From Thermodesulfovibrio sp. (lineage in GTDB: Bacteria; Nitrospirota; Thermodesulfovibrionia; UBA6902), in NCBI GenBank assembly GCA_026982355.1, contig JALSHG010000116.1, forward strand, positions 1 to 36,454: a stretch of 36,454 nucleotides of DNA, in the 5' to 3' direction. Each line of letters opens with the position of its first letter. Position 1 is the stretch's first letter. A model generated the notes under the pieces. That model made no database searches. It was not told the origin of the DNA and saw nothing but the letters and a program-made list of their open reading frames with translations. The position numbers were made by a program, and so were the translations under genes. Positions 8,528 to 15,253 of this stretch are shown here, piece after piece.

Positions 8528-9583
8528 TCAGCAGCAGCTTCCTCCAGCGTCACTCTCCTCCGGGGCACGTGCAGGCGTACAGGGAAACGGTCCATAGTGG
8601 ACCGCCCGGTCCCCCGAAACCTTGAAATGCCGCGCAAAACGGGTTTCGCTCAGCATCGAGGCCGTGTTGCCGCATACGAGTGCCGGCTTCCCGGTAATAA
8701 ACCTGTGGTGGTCATCAAGATCAAAGGCATGCGGACGTCCGGGAACGGTTCCGAGATAGACCGCTGTCTGCCCGTAATCCTCGCAGGCGTCTTCAAGGCT
8801 GTCCAGTTTAAAGGCGCGTATCGTCATGGTAAAAAAATCGATCATCCCCACCTTTGCCTCCACTTCCCGGTTCTCAATGGCAATCCTTTTGCCTGACACC
8901 ACCCGGTAGTCCGGACAACCGATATCCCTTAACAATCTCCTGAAGTCCCCTGTGTACATTGCGCCTCCAAGACATTCGGCGTGGAGCAGGGAATCATTCG
9001 TCAAGTGCTCCGGCACTCTCCTTCCTGAAAAAACATCGGAGAAGCAGAGTTCACCGCCCGGTTTCAGTATGCGGAAGATCTCCGAAAACACCGCTCTCTT
9101 GTCGGGAGAGAGATTGATGACACAATTTGATATCACCACATCGACCGAACAGTCTTCAATCCCGGCTGTTCCCAAATCTTCAATAAGCCCTCTCCTGAAG
9201 TCCACGTTCGGTTTTTCATAACCGAATCTCTTCATCTGTGCGTCAAGGTGTCTCCGTGCAATCTCAAGCTGTTCATGAGCCACGTCAACACCGATGACGA
9301 ACCCCTTCGGCCCTACAAGGCGGGATGTTACATACACATCCCGCCCGGCGCCGCATCCCAGGTCAAGAACCACACACCCCTCGACTGCATCGGGGATGGG
9401 AGATCCGCATCCGTAAACCCTTGTAAGGATTTCTTCATCAATATTTTTTTCTATGGCGCGGATATAGGGAGACAATGTCTCATCAGTGCACTTGCACGTA
9501 CTCGTCTTAAGGTCTGTTTTATCCCGCAATGTCTTGCCGTAATACTCTTTGACAAATTCCGTTTTTTCTGAAATATGTTTCAT
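8528..9583 (-). CDS. arsM: Arsenite S-adenosylmethionine methyltransferase
   Basis: ArsM transfers methyl groups from SAM to trivalent arsenic in the cytoplasm. From ATG 9583 (GGGGAAGA lies 5 nt before it) the protein has 351 residues. SAM motif I is VVLDLGCGAGRDVY (about 71-84). The four cysteines of characterised ArsM enzymes have counterparts: Cys30/32 (STCKC), Cys59 (YGCG), Cys154 (SNCVINL) and Cys204 (AECLGG). The C-terminus ends GGSCC, a vicinal cysteine tail common in this family. An in-frame codon at 9625 would add 14 residues but has no ribosome-binding site. It is the last gene of the leftward arsR1 set and is separated from the MerP-like gene by 319 bp of repeats. Confidence 0.92.
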   Translation of the reverse strand: MKHISEKTEFVKEYYGKTLRDKTDLKTSTCKCTDETLSPYIRAIEKNIDEEILTRVYGCGSPIPDAVEGCVVLDLGCGAGRDVYVTSRLVGPKGFVIGVDVAHEQLEIARRHLDAQMKRFGYEKPNVDFRRGLIEDLGTAGIEDCSVDVVISNCVINLSPDKRAVFSEIFRILKPGGELCFSDVFSGRRVPEHLTNDSLLHAECLGGAMYTGDFRRLLRDIGCPDYRVVSGKRIAIENREVEAKVGMIDFFTMTIRAFKLDSLEDACEDYGQTAVYLGTVPGRPHAFDLDDHHRFITGKPALVCGNTASMLSETRFARHFKVSGDRAVHYGPFPCTPARAPEESDAGGSCC

Positions 9584-9651
9584 GATATTCTTCCCCGAAA
9601 ATTTTCCCGTGGATTCACGATGCATACCGCATCTCGACCCTGCACGCCCAT

Positions 9652-9701
9652 CCTAACGGTTGCATAACATCCCGTACTTCTTTTTTATGCAACTGTTAAG
9701 G
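9652..9701. repeat. PIE element, 50-bp minimal palindrome
   Basis: CCTAACGGTTGCATAA and TTATGCAACTGTTAAGG flank a 17-nt centre, so the two ends alone form a near-perfect hairpin. It is the shortest palindromic relic of the family, upstream of arsM. Confidence 0.7.
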
Positions 9702-9722
9702 AAGGTTTCAATTGTTATATAA

Positions 9723-9855
9723 GAGGCTCTTGCAAAAGCCCTCCGTCCGTCACCTGCAGCGGAGAGAGATGTCTTATAACTCATCTGTACCAAAAGATTT
9801 TTCCCTCCGGTCGAAATGACATATACGGGCATTTTCATACTTTTGCGAAAGGCTC
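9723..9855. repeat. CTCTTGCAAAAG-ended interspersed repeat (copy 1)
   Basis: About 133 bp with inverted ends GAGGCTCTTGCAAAAG and CTTTTGCGAAAGGCTC. The interior is closely similar to 21271-21398 and 31739-31834 (for example CAAAAGATTTTTCCCTCCGGTCGAAATGAC, split by substitutions). Read on the minus strand it gives a peptide containing ISTGGKNLLV, the sort of spurious product often annotated from such repeats. I treat it as a non-autonomous repeat, not a gene. Confidence 0.7.
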
Positions 9856-9901
9856 AAAGGTTTTACGCCGGACTCTCCTGGCTGCTTATGCAACATTAAG
9901 G
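9856..9901 (-). repeat. PIE element, right half only, fused to the interspersed repeat
   Basis: AAGGTTTTACGCCGGACTC and TTATGCAACATTAAGG match the right half of full PIE copies. The left half is missing where the 9723-9855 repeat begins, as if one element had replaced or inserted into the other. Its CCTTAA end lies 1 nt from the stop codon of the MerP-like gene. With 9652-9855 it fills the 319-bp gap 9584-9902, where I see no other gene. Confidence 0.7.
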
Positions 9902-9902
9902 G

Positions 9903-10199
9903 TTATTCTTCCCTGTCTATTGTTGCCTTGAACGGTCCCGCCTTTTCCACCGCCTCAATGAGTGTGCTGTCCGCAACCGAACCCTCCACGATAACACGGG
10001 CCTTGTTATCTTTGCGGGACACTTCCACATCCCTGACACCTTTGATCTGTGTCAAAGACTTCCTGACCGCAATGGGGCAGAGTTCGGTGGACATCCCTTC
10101 TATATCCATCACCACGCTCCGCTCCGCCGCCTTTGCATGAACCGCGGTTCCGGCCACGATCAGCAAAGCCGCAAGCACAATCAGACTCTTTCTGAACAT
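9903..10199 (-). CDS. MerP-like periplasmic heavy-metal-associated (HMA) protein
   Basis: The 98-residue product starts at ATG 10199, chosen because AGGAGG lies 5 nt upstream. A signal peptide (about 1-25, FRKSLIVLAALLIVAGTAVHAKA) is followed by one ferredoxin-like HMA domain. MerP normally binds Hg(II) through GMTCxxC. Here the motif is GMSTELCPIAV, so the first cysteine is Thr and only Cys41 remains. It follows the MerT-like gene by 32 nt. No merA or merR is present and the neighbours are arsenic genes, so a thiophilic metal or metalloid ligand other than Hg(II) is possible. The specificity is inference. Confidence 0.75.
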   Translation of the reverse strand: MFRKSLIVLAALLIVAGTAVHAKAAERSVVMDIEGMSTELCPIAVRKSLTQIKGVRDVEVSRKDNKARVIVEGSVADSTLIEAVEKAGPFKATIDREE

Positions 10200-10231
10200 C
10201 ACAGCCTCCTGTTTTTGTTGCAATCCGGCAC

Positions 10232-10567
10232 CTATCCGTAGATCCAGATGACAACCTTCTGAAACGACACGGCAAAGACCAGCGTCACAACGGCCGCCCA
10301 GAATATTCCGCGCGCAATCCTTTGCGCCCGCGGGTCCTCAACACAGGCGCAATCCGGTTTTTTCAGGTACAGTTTCCAGAAAGAATACCCCAGCATCAAA
10401 AATGCCGCTCCCAGCAGGTACGGCTTCAACGGCATCAGGAACGACAGCTTTCCAAGAAATCCCGCCGATGCGCCGAAGACAATAAAGATCACCGGCCCGA
10501 TACATGAGGATGCCGCCAGAAGTGATGCCAGTATGGTTCCGAGACCCGATATGCTTTCCTTTTTCAT
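10232..10567 (-). CDS. MerT-like membrane transporter
   Basis: A 111-residue integral membrane protein with three predicted helices (about 8-30, 45-66, 86-108). MerT carries Hg(II) inward using a vicinal Cys pair in helix 1 and a second pair in the cytoplasmic loop. Here helix 1 has SSCIGP (a single Cys22) and the loop has PDCACVED (Cys73, Cys75). The gene order MerT then MerP on one transcript copies mercury operons, but the regulator upstream is ArsR-type. A hairpin in its leader (10587-10609) could sequester GGAGG. Confidence 0.75.
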   Translation of the reverse strand: MKKESISGLGTILASLLAASSCIGPVIFIVFGASAGFLGKLSFLMPLKPYLLGAAFLMLGYSFWKLYLKKPDCACVEDPRAQRIARGIFWAAVVTLVFAVSFQKVVIWIYG

Positions 10568-10586
10568 TCAAACCCCAATCCCCCTT

Positions 10587-10609
10587 CCTCCCATCATGCC
10601 AATGGGAGG
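10587..10609 (-). promoter_or_regulatory. Leader hairpin before the MerT-like gene
   Basis: CCTCCCAT and ATGGGAGG pair perfectly over 8 bp around a 7-nt loop, 20 nt upstream of the MerT-like start. On the mRNA the 3' arm contains GGAGG and the 5' arm is its complement. No T-run follows, so it is not a simple terminator. It may modulate translation or stabilise a processed end. Confidence 0.45.
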
Positions 10610-10622
10610 TGAGGGGATGCAT

Positions 10623-10654
10623 AAAAAACTACCTGGCGCCCACACCTTGGGCGC
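10623..10654 (-). terminator. Hairpin plus T6 at the end of the SUMF-fold gene
   Basis: On the minus strand GCGCCCA-AGGTG-TGGGCGC (10654-10636) is a perfect 7-bp GC-rich stem with a 5-nt loop. Seven nucleotides later TTTTTT (10628-10623) follows. The gap makes it an imperfect intrinsic terminator. The stem also lies inside the 12 codons that would follow the premature TGA of the SUMF-fold gene. Confidence 0.4.
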
Positions 10655-10667
10655 AGCGGAAGCTGAA

Positions 10668-11648
10668 TCAGTTGAAATGCGCCGCCTGGTCCACGTGCTC
10701 CTTGTTCGCCGTGCGCAGAAGCTCGGGGTGCTTGCTCCATGAACCTCCGCGGACGATCCGGTGTGTGCCGGTCTCAGGCCCCTCTGGATTTCTGTAAGGA
10801 CTGTTCTTGTAATAATTCACGTCATACCAGTCCGCTACCCACTCCCACTGGTTTCCTGCCATGTCCATCACACCATACGGGGAGGCGCCGTCCGGGAAGC
10901 TTCCGACAGGCGCGGCATACTCATAGCCGTCCAGCATGCCGTCGGCTCCCTTGCCGTAATTTGCGCGGATTTTCCCCCCGACATCCGGATATACATTGCC
11001 CCATGGGAATATCCTTGCATCCGTTCCCCTTGCGGCTTTCTCCCATTCCGCCTCTGTAGGCAGGCGCTTTCCGGCCCATTCGCAGTAAGCTGCAGCATCG
11101 TTCCAGCTCACCTGGGCCACCGGATAATCCCACAGGCCCTCATCCTCGACGCTGTACCACTTGCCTTTGTAATCCGCGCCGTTGGGATGAAGCCAGTTCA
11201 TGGAGCCGTCTTTTTTCGTAACACCTGTGATCTTGTAAAAGCCGGACCATATCCATGCAAGCGCCGTCTTCGTTTTCTCGGCGTCGGTTATATAACCTGT
11301 CTCCTGCACGAATTTTCTGAACCGGGCATTGGTTACTTCATACTTGTCGATATAATATGCGTCGAGATAAACCTTGTGCTGAGGCATCTCATCTGTGTAG
11401 AATTTCTCCCTGTCACACTGTATGCCCGGATTGTATTCCCTCGATTCCTCGCACATCCTCATGGCATCATCCGCATCCTTTTCAGTAGAGCCCATGAGGA
11501 ACTCACCGGCAGGGATCAGCACCATCTCGGCCCCGTCCCTGCCTGTAATGGTCAGCGGCAGGTCATCCGCCGCGGCAGGTGCACGGCTAACCGCAAACGC
11601 CGCCAGCGCCGCCAGTACAACAGCAAGCAGTCGCTTCTTTTTCATCAT
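10668..11648 (-). CDS. Secreted FGE/SUMF-fold (PvdO/EgtB-like) protein, in-frame TGA before the terminal FRC motif
   Basis: A 326-residue protein with a signal peptide (MMKKKRLLAVVLAALAAFAV...AAADD, about 1-29), so probably periplasmic. The FGE-sulfatase fold is clear: MVLIPAGEFLMGS, PQHKVYLDAYYIDKYEVTN, PVAQVSWNDAAAYCEWAGK, RLPTEAEWEKAARG, FPWGN, MAGNQWEWVADWY and VRGGSW. The residues aligning with the two formylglycine-generating cysteines are Leu and Lys, so sulfatase activation is unlikely. The reading frame stops at TGA 10670-10668, yet the next 12 codons read FSFRCAQGVGAR then TAG (10629), which is the usual C-terminal FRC block of the family. Of the two start codons (11648, 11645), the second has better spacing to GGGAGG. 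The function in the arsenic island is unknown. Confidence 0.85.
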   Translation of the reverse strand: MMKKKRLLAVVLAALAAFAVSRAPAAADDLPLTITGRDGAEMVLIPAGEFLMGSTEKDADDAMRMCEESREYNPGIQCDREKFYTDEMPQHKVYLDAYYIDKYEVTNARFRKFVQETGYITDAEKTKTALAWIWSGFYKITGVTKKDGSMNWLHPNGADYKGKWYSVEDEGLWDYPVAQVSWNDAAAYCEWAGKRLPTEAEWEKAARGTDARIFPWGNVYPDVGGKIRANYGKGADGMLDGYEYAAPVGSFPDGASPYGVMDMAGNQWEWVADWYDVNYYKNSPYRNPEGPETGTHRIVRGGSWSKHPELLRTANKEHVDQAAHFN

Positions 11649-12057
11649 TGCCTCCCTTCACGCTTGAATTTCCGGACTTCTTTTTTTTCTTTCTCCGGAT
11701 TAAATGCCCGCCGGCCTCGCCTCCCTTCATCCTGCGCAATCCTTCTTTATGGACGTCCTCGCGGGAGCGGATGACGACGGGATAGCTCCCGGATATAAAG
11801 CGGAACAGTTCCCTGACCAGCCGTGGACGGGTAAGATAGTAGCACCGCAGGGCGCCGTCTTCATAGAAATCCACCACCTCTATCCTTCTCAGGGCGGAGA
11901 GATGCTGCGATACATTGGACTGGCGGATCTCCAGCAGGTCCTGGATATCCGTCACACATTTGGCCCCCTTGGAAAGCTCGTGCATTATCATGAGACGCGT
12001 TGGATGGCTCAGCAGCTTGAGTATCTCGGCCTTCTTACGGTAATCGAGATCTTTCAT
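11587..12057 (-). CDS. arsR: ArsR-family repressor 1, with odd 3' extension over the next gene
   Basis: A 156-residue reading frame whose first ~100 residues are a winged-helix ArsR/SmtB repressor: LKLLSHPTRLMIMHEL, VTDIQDLLEIRQSNVSQHLSALRRIEVV, LRCYYL. The As(III)-site position has GAKCVTDI, with one Cys instead of the classical CxC. AAGGAG precedes ATG 12057. The last ~30 codons overlap the start of the SUMF-fold gene by 62 bp and translate its signal-peptide region in another frame, which is unlikely to be meaningful. Just before, A_AAA_AAG sits in frame (11686-11680). A -1 shift there would end at TGA overlapping the next ATG. It heads the leftward set arsR1-SUMF-merT-like-merP-like-arsM. 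Confidence 0.85.
   Translation of the reverse strand: MKDLDYRKKAEILKLLSHPTRLMIMHELSKGAKCVTDIQDLLEIRQSNVSQHLSALRRIEVVDFYEDGALRCYYLTRPRLVRELFRFISGSYPVVIRSREDVHKEGLRRMKGGEAGGHLIRRKKKKKSGNSSVKGGNDEKEATACCCTGGAGGVCG
11680..11686 (-). other. Slippery heptamer A_AAA_AAG in arsR1
   Basis: On the minus strand the zero-frame codons are AAA-AAA-AAG within a run of eight A, giving exactly A_AAA_AAG, the dnaX-type -1 frameshift signal. The upstream GGAG could be a stimulatory Shine-Dalgarno-like element, though its spacing is short. The -1 frame reads KEVRKFKREGRQ and ends at TGA 11649-11647, overlapping the first ATG of the next gene (11648). A homopolymer error in the sequence would look the same. Confidence 0.4.
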
Positions 12058-12119
12058 GATCGTTTCTCCTTTGCCGCTGCAGGCGGTGTTGTTCGTTTGG
12101 AGGAATCAGTATATTCCAG

Positions 12120-12156
12120 TATTCGAATATTACAATAAACAAGATGATTCCGTCAA
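12120..12156 (-). promoter_or_regulatory. arsR1 promoter with overlapping operator-like palindrome
   Basis: On the minus strand TTGACG (12156-12151), an 18-nt spacer and TAATAT (12132-12127) form a reasonable sigma-70 promoter about 70 bp before arsR1. The perfect palindrome TATTCGAATA (12120-12129) overlaps the -10 box and start-site region, where an ArsR-type repressor would block transcription. Confidence 0.6.
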
Positions 12157-12184
12157 GGAGCGGGTGTTGCTTTTTATGCGCTGC

Positions 12185-12216
12185 TATAACATATAAATAA
12201 TTATTTATATGTTATA
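12185..12216. promoter_or_regulatory. 32-bp perfect palindrome, candidate ArsR operator
   Basis: The half-site TATAACATATAAATAA is followed immediately by its exact reverse complement TTATTTATATGTTATA. It lies between the two divergent ars promoters, just upstream of the arsR2 -35 box. Size and A/T-rich dyad symmetry resemble ArsR/SmtB operators. As RNA it would also be a long A/U hairpin. Confidence 0.6.
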
Positions 12217-12226
12217 ATGCATATTC

Positions 12227-12256
12227 TTGATTTAACCGGAAATTTTCGGTTATAAT
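12227..12256 (+). promoter_or_regulatory. arsR2-acr3-arsC promoter with palindrome in the spacer
   Basis: TTGATT (12227-12232) and TATAAT (12251-12256) are 18 nt apart. The near-perfect palindrome AACCGGAAATTTTCGGTT (12234-12251, one mismatched pair) fills the spacer, so a bound dimer would exclude RNA polymerase. GGGGAGGG 4 nt before ATG 12302 is the arsR2 ribosome-binding site. Confidence 0.6.
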
Positions 12257-12301
12257 GGTTTTATCATATAAAATAATATCTATATATCCGGGGAGGGCTT
12301 T

Positions 12302-12610
12302 ATGGAGAGGCTTTTACTGATCTTCAAGGCGTTATCGGAAGAGACGAGGCTGAAGATACTCGGGCTCCTCAGAAACGGGGAATTATGCGTCTGTGACATT
12401 ACCGCCGTCCTGAACATGACGCAACCAAACATATCATTTCATCTCGGCCTGCTTAAGGAGGCCGGCCTGATAAAGGACAGGCGGAACGGGCGGTGGATTC
12501 ATTACTCGCTGGACGAATCCGATATGTTTGTAAGATTCCTGCTGCTCGGGATATTTGAAAAAACCGGCGGCATGTCCGGCGTGAAGATCAAAAGGAAAAG
12601 AAAGTGCTGA
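12302..12610 (+). CDS. arsR: ArsR-family arsenite-responsive repressor 2
   Basis: A 102-residue winged-helix repressor: [16 protein letters not shown], then ELCVCDI with Cys29 and Cys31, the classical As(III)/Sb(III)-sensing site at the start of the DNA-recognition region, [18 protein letters not shown] and GRWIHYSL. It is the first gene of the rightward operon and 16 nt upstream of acr3. It probably represses its own promoter and may act at the 32-bp palindrome. The intact CxC suggests that this regulator, rather than arsR1, is the canonical arsenite sensor. Confidence 0.93.
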   Translation: MERLLLIFKALSEETRLKILGLLRNGELCVCDITAVLNMTQPNISFHLGLLKEAGLIKDRRNGRWIHYSLDESDMFVRFLLLGIFEKTGGMSGVKIKRKRKC

Positions 12611-12626
12611 AGGACGCGGAAGGAAC

Positions 12627-13709
12627 ATGACTTCAGAACATGGCGCAAAGAATCTGTCTTTTCTGCATCGTTACCTGACCCTGTGGATTTTTCTTGCCAT
12701 GGCCGCGGGGGTGGGAGCCGGCTGCCTGTTACCCGGGGTGGAGCCGTTTATCAACTCCTTCCGGACGGGCACCACAAACATTCCCATCGCCATCGGGCTT
12801 ATACTCATGATGTACCCGCCGCTTGCCAGGGTGCGGTATGAAGAGCTCGGAGGGGTGTTTAAGGACAAAAAGGTTCTCGGCCTGTCACTGATCCAGAACT
12901 GGATAATCGGCCCGGCGCTCATGTTTTTTCTGGCTATCGTCTTTCTGCATAATTACCCTGAATACATGGCGGGGCTCATAATGATCGGGCTTGCGCGCTG
13001 CATCGCCATGGTGATTGTATGGAGCGACCTTGCGTGCGCCGATGCGGAATACACCGCAGGGCTTGTGGCCTTTAATTCAGTGTTCCAGGTTCTCTTTTAC
13101 TCTGTCTATGCATATGTCTTCATAACCGTCATGCCTGCATGGTTCGGCCTCAGGGGCGCGACAGTGGAGGTGACGATGGGACAGATTGCAGAGAGCGTGT
13201 TTATTTACCTCGGCATACCTTTTATCGCGGGGATAATCACTCGTTTCGCGATGATAAAAACCAGGGGTGTCTCCTGGTATGAACGGGTATTTATCCCGCG
13301 CATCAGTCCGCTCACCCTTATCGCCCTGCTTTTCACCATTGTCGTCATGTTTTCCCTTAAAGGCAATGTCATTGTGGATCTTCCGCTTGATGTGATCAGG
13401 GTAGCCGTGCCGCTTCTTGTTTATTTTGTGGCGATGTTTTTTGTATCATTTTACATGGCAATGAAACTGGGAACGGACTATCGGAAGTCCGCTTCCCTGT
13501 CGTTCACCGCCGCGAGTAATAATTTCGAGCTTGCCATTGCCGTGGCCGTGGCCGTTTTCGGAATAGATTCCGGCGCCGCTTTCACGGCTGTTATAGGCCC
13601 GCTGGTGGAAGTGCCCGTGTTGATCGGCCTGGTGAATGTTGCCCTGTATTTTCAGAAAAAGTCCTTTACGGCGCAGCATTGCCGTGTGAACGGAGTTGAT
13701 CCACTGTGA
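12627..13709 (+). CDS. acr3: Arsenite efflux permease Acr3
   Basis: A 360-residue inner-membrane carrier of the bile/arsenite/riboflavin transporter superfamily that exports As(OH)3/arsenite using the proton motive force. About ten hydrophobic helices are visible. The conserved cysteine is in [12 protein letters not shown] (Cys125, helix 4), and the conserved glutamate is in [11 protein letters not shown] near residue 327. The length is typical of bacterial Acr3. GGAAGG precedes ATG 12627. The stop overlaps the arsC start (TGATG), so efflux and reduction are translationally coupled. Confidence 0.95.
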   Translation: MTSEHGAKNLSFLHRYLTLWIFLAMAAGVGAGCLLPGVEPFINSFRTGTTNIPIAIGLILMMYPPLARVRYEELGGVFKDKKVLGLSLIQNWIIGPALMFFLAIVFLHNYPEYMAGLIMIGLARCIAMVIVWSDLACADAEYTAGLVAFNSVFQVLFYSVYAYVFITVMPAWFGLRGATVEVTMGQIAESVFIYLGIPFIAGIITRFAMIKTRGVSWYERVFIPRISPLTLIALLFTIVVMFSLKGNVIVDLPLDVIRVAVPLLVYFVAMFFVSFYMAMKLGTDYRKSASLSFTAASNNFELAIAVAVAVFGIDSGAAFTAVIGPLVEVPVLIGLVNVALYFQKKSFTAQHCRVNGVDPL

Positions 13710-14176
13710 TGAAAAAGAAAAAGGTGATGTTCCTGTGCACCGGCAACTCCTGCCGTTCCCAGATGGCCGAGGGGTTTGCAAGGAGATTCTGCAGGGGCCT
13801 GATTGAACCGTACAGCGCGGGGCTTGCGCCTGCCGGCGTTAATCCCAGGGCCGCGGCCGTCATGAAGGAAGCGGGCATTGACATATCGGGTCAGACATCA
13901 AAGGCGATTGACAGGGGCCTGCTCGTGCGTATGGATATTATCATAACCCTTTGCGGGCATGCAGAGGCGCTGTGCCCCGCAACGCCGCCGGGGATAAAAA
14001 GAATACACTGGCCCATTAAAGACCCTGTAGGCACCGTGGGCACGGAAGAAGAGATCATGGACGCATTCAGAGAGGTGCGGGATGAGATAAAAGAAAAGGT
14101 GAAGTCCCTTTGTGCAGGTATGGATGCTTCTCGGGATTCATACCGCGGACTCTTCCTGCCCGGTCTGCAACGTTAA
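13709..14176 (+). CDS. arsC: Arsenate reductase, thioredoxin-coupled (LMW-phosphatase type)
   Basis: A 155-residue cytoplasmic enzyme that reduces As(V) to As(III) for export by Acr3. The P-loop is CTGNSCRS with nucleophile Cys10 and Cys15. The redox relay cysteines are Cys82 and Cys89 in LCGHAEALC, exactly the numbering of the S. aureus pI258 family. DPVG (about 107-110) supplies the general acid Asp. ATG 13709 shares its A with the acr3 stop. A GTG one codon earlier is possible. The stop is only 3 bp from the end of convergent porB, so no separate terminator fits. Confidence 0.95.
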   Translation: MKKKKVMFLCTGNSCRSQMAEGFARRFCRGLIEPYSAGLAPAGVNPRAAAVMKEAGIDISGQTSKAIDRGLLVRMDIIITLCGHAEALCPATPPGIKRIHWPIKDPVGTVGTEEEIMDAFREVRDEIKEKVKSLCAGMDASRDSYRGLFLPGLQR

Positions 14177-14179
14177 GGC

Positions 14180-15142
14180 TTACTCCGTCTTTTCTTCGTC
14201 CTCTGCCCAGCAGGCCGCCTCTTTCTGAAGCCTTTCCCACTCCCTGTCAACATATTCCTGCGCCCGCTCTATCATCCATTCATTGCCGGGGGCAAACATG
14301 TGCTTGAACCTCCCCTGGCCCTTGAGAAAATCGGTAACGGGTTTCTTCTCCCTGGGCCTGACCGTGATTCTCGTCACGCCGTTTTCTATCTCGTACAACG
14401 GCCAGTAGCAGGTGTCGACCGCCAGTTTGCTCAGCATTATTGCATCATCGGTCCTGGACCGCCAGCCGCGGTTGCATGGCGCAATGATGTTTATGAATTT
14501 CGGTCCCTTTATCTCAAAGGCCTTTCTCACCTTTTTCATCAGGTCCATCCAGTGTCCCGGGGATGCCTGGGCTGCATAGGGGATATTGTGCGCCGCCATT
14601 ATCTTTGTCAGGTCTTTCCTGTTCTGCGGCTTGCCGGGTATTACATCTCCGGCAGGGCATGTCGTGGTATTCGCCCCGAAAGGCGTGGCGCTTGAGCGCT
14701 GAATGCCCGTATTCATGTAGGCCTCGTTGTCATAACAGATATACAGCATGTCGTGCCCGCGCTCCATTGCGCCGGAAAGGCTCTGAAACCCGATGTCGTA
14801 TGTGCCGCCGTCTCCGCCGAATGCTATGAACTTGACCTGCCGGTCATCGATCCTGCCCTGCCTTACCAGTGACCTGTACATGGCCTCCACTCCGGATATG
14901 GTCGCCGCTGCATTCTCGAACGCGCTGTGTATCCATGGTATCTTCCATGCCGTATACTCGGATATGCATGAGGATACCTCGAGGCATCCCGTGGCATTGG
15001 ATGCAATAACAGGATAGTCGGTGGCCATAAGCACCTGCTTGACAACTATGGGCGCTCCGCAGCCCGCACACATCCTGTGCCCGTATGCAAACCTGTCTTC
15101 CTGCCTTGAAATCTCTTTTAATCTAAGCGGTATTGTTGTCAT
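14180..15142 (-). CDS. porB: 2-oxoacid (pyruvate-type) ferredoxin oxidoreductase, beta subunit
   Basis: A 320-residue thiamine-diphosphate subunit of the complex that oxidatively decarboxylates pyruvate to acetyl-CoA, or runs in reverse for CO2 fixation, with ferredoxin. The [4Fe-4S] ligands are visible as MCAGCG near residue 25, GC near 53 and APCNRGW near 222. The TPP/Mg2+ motif is GDGGTYDIGFQSL...NEAYMNTG. GAGGG precedes ATG 15142. It is the last gene of a G-D-A-B set, separated from porA by 111 bp containing repeats. Substrate choice between pyruvate and another 2-oxoacid cannot be fixed from motifs alone. Confidence 0.93.
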   Translation of the reverse strand: MTTIPLRLKEISRQEDRFAYGHRMCAGCGAPIVVKQVLMATDYPVIASNATGCLEVSSCISEYTAWKIPWIHSAFENAAATISGVEAMYRSLVRQGRIDDRQVKFIAFGGDGGTYDIGFQSLSGAMERGHDMLYICYDNEAYMNTGIQRSSATPFGANTTTCPAGDVIPGKPQNRKDLTKIMAAHNIPYAAQASPGHWMDLMKKVRKAFEIKGPKFINIIAPCNRGWRSRTDDAIMLSKLAVDTCYWPLYEIENGVTRITVRPREKKPVTDFLKGQGRFKHMFAPGNEWMIERAQEYVDREWERLQKEAACWAEDEEKTE

Positions 15143-15253
15143 TTCATTCCCTCACTCTAATTATTTCAGTGTCCGTGTCTGTAAACAGTGTCAGTTTTGA
15201 AAAAGAAATTTTTTCATTTGTTGCCTGCACGTGCACTAATCACCGACACCGCG
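15143..15253 (-). repeat. porA-porB intergenic segment with inverted GTGTC repeats
   Basis: On the minus strand the segment starts GGTGTCGGTGATTAGTG and ends ACAGACACGGACACTG, so GTGTC-type and GACAC-type motifs face each other across about 85 bp. A small internal hairpin GAAAAA-ATTTC-TTTTTC is also present. It has no gene. It is unrelated to the PIE family and looks like another short palindromic repeat placed at an operon seam. Confidence 0.4.

Noticed and set aside
9653-9838. 61-codon frame containing ISTGGKNLLV, and similar short frames at 21255 and 31735
   Set aside because: They are translations of the interspersed repeat, which differ in frame and ends between copies. They are not protein genes.
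10232-10567. Mercury resistance operon
   Set aside because: MerT-like and MerP-like genes lack merA and merR and have lost key cysteines. The regulator is ArsR-type, so mercury resistance is not supported.
10629-10670. Selenocysteine codon in the SUMF-fold gene
   Set aside because: A loop at SECIS-like distance exists, but the TGA is not at a redox-active position of the fold and no Sec machinery is in view. Kept only as a minor possibility in the finding.
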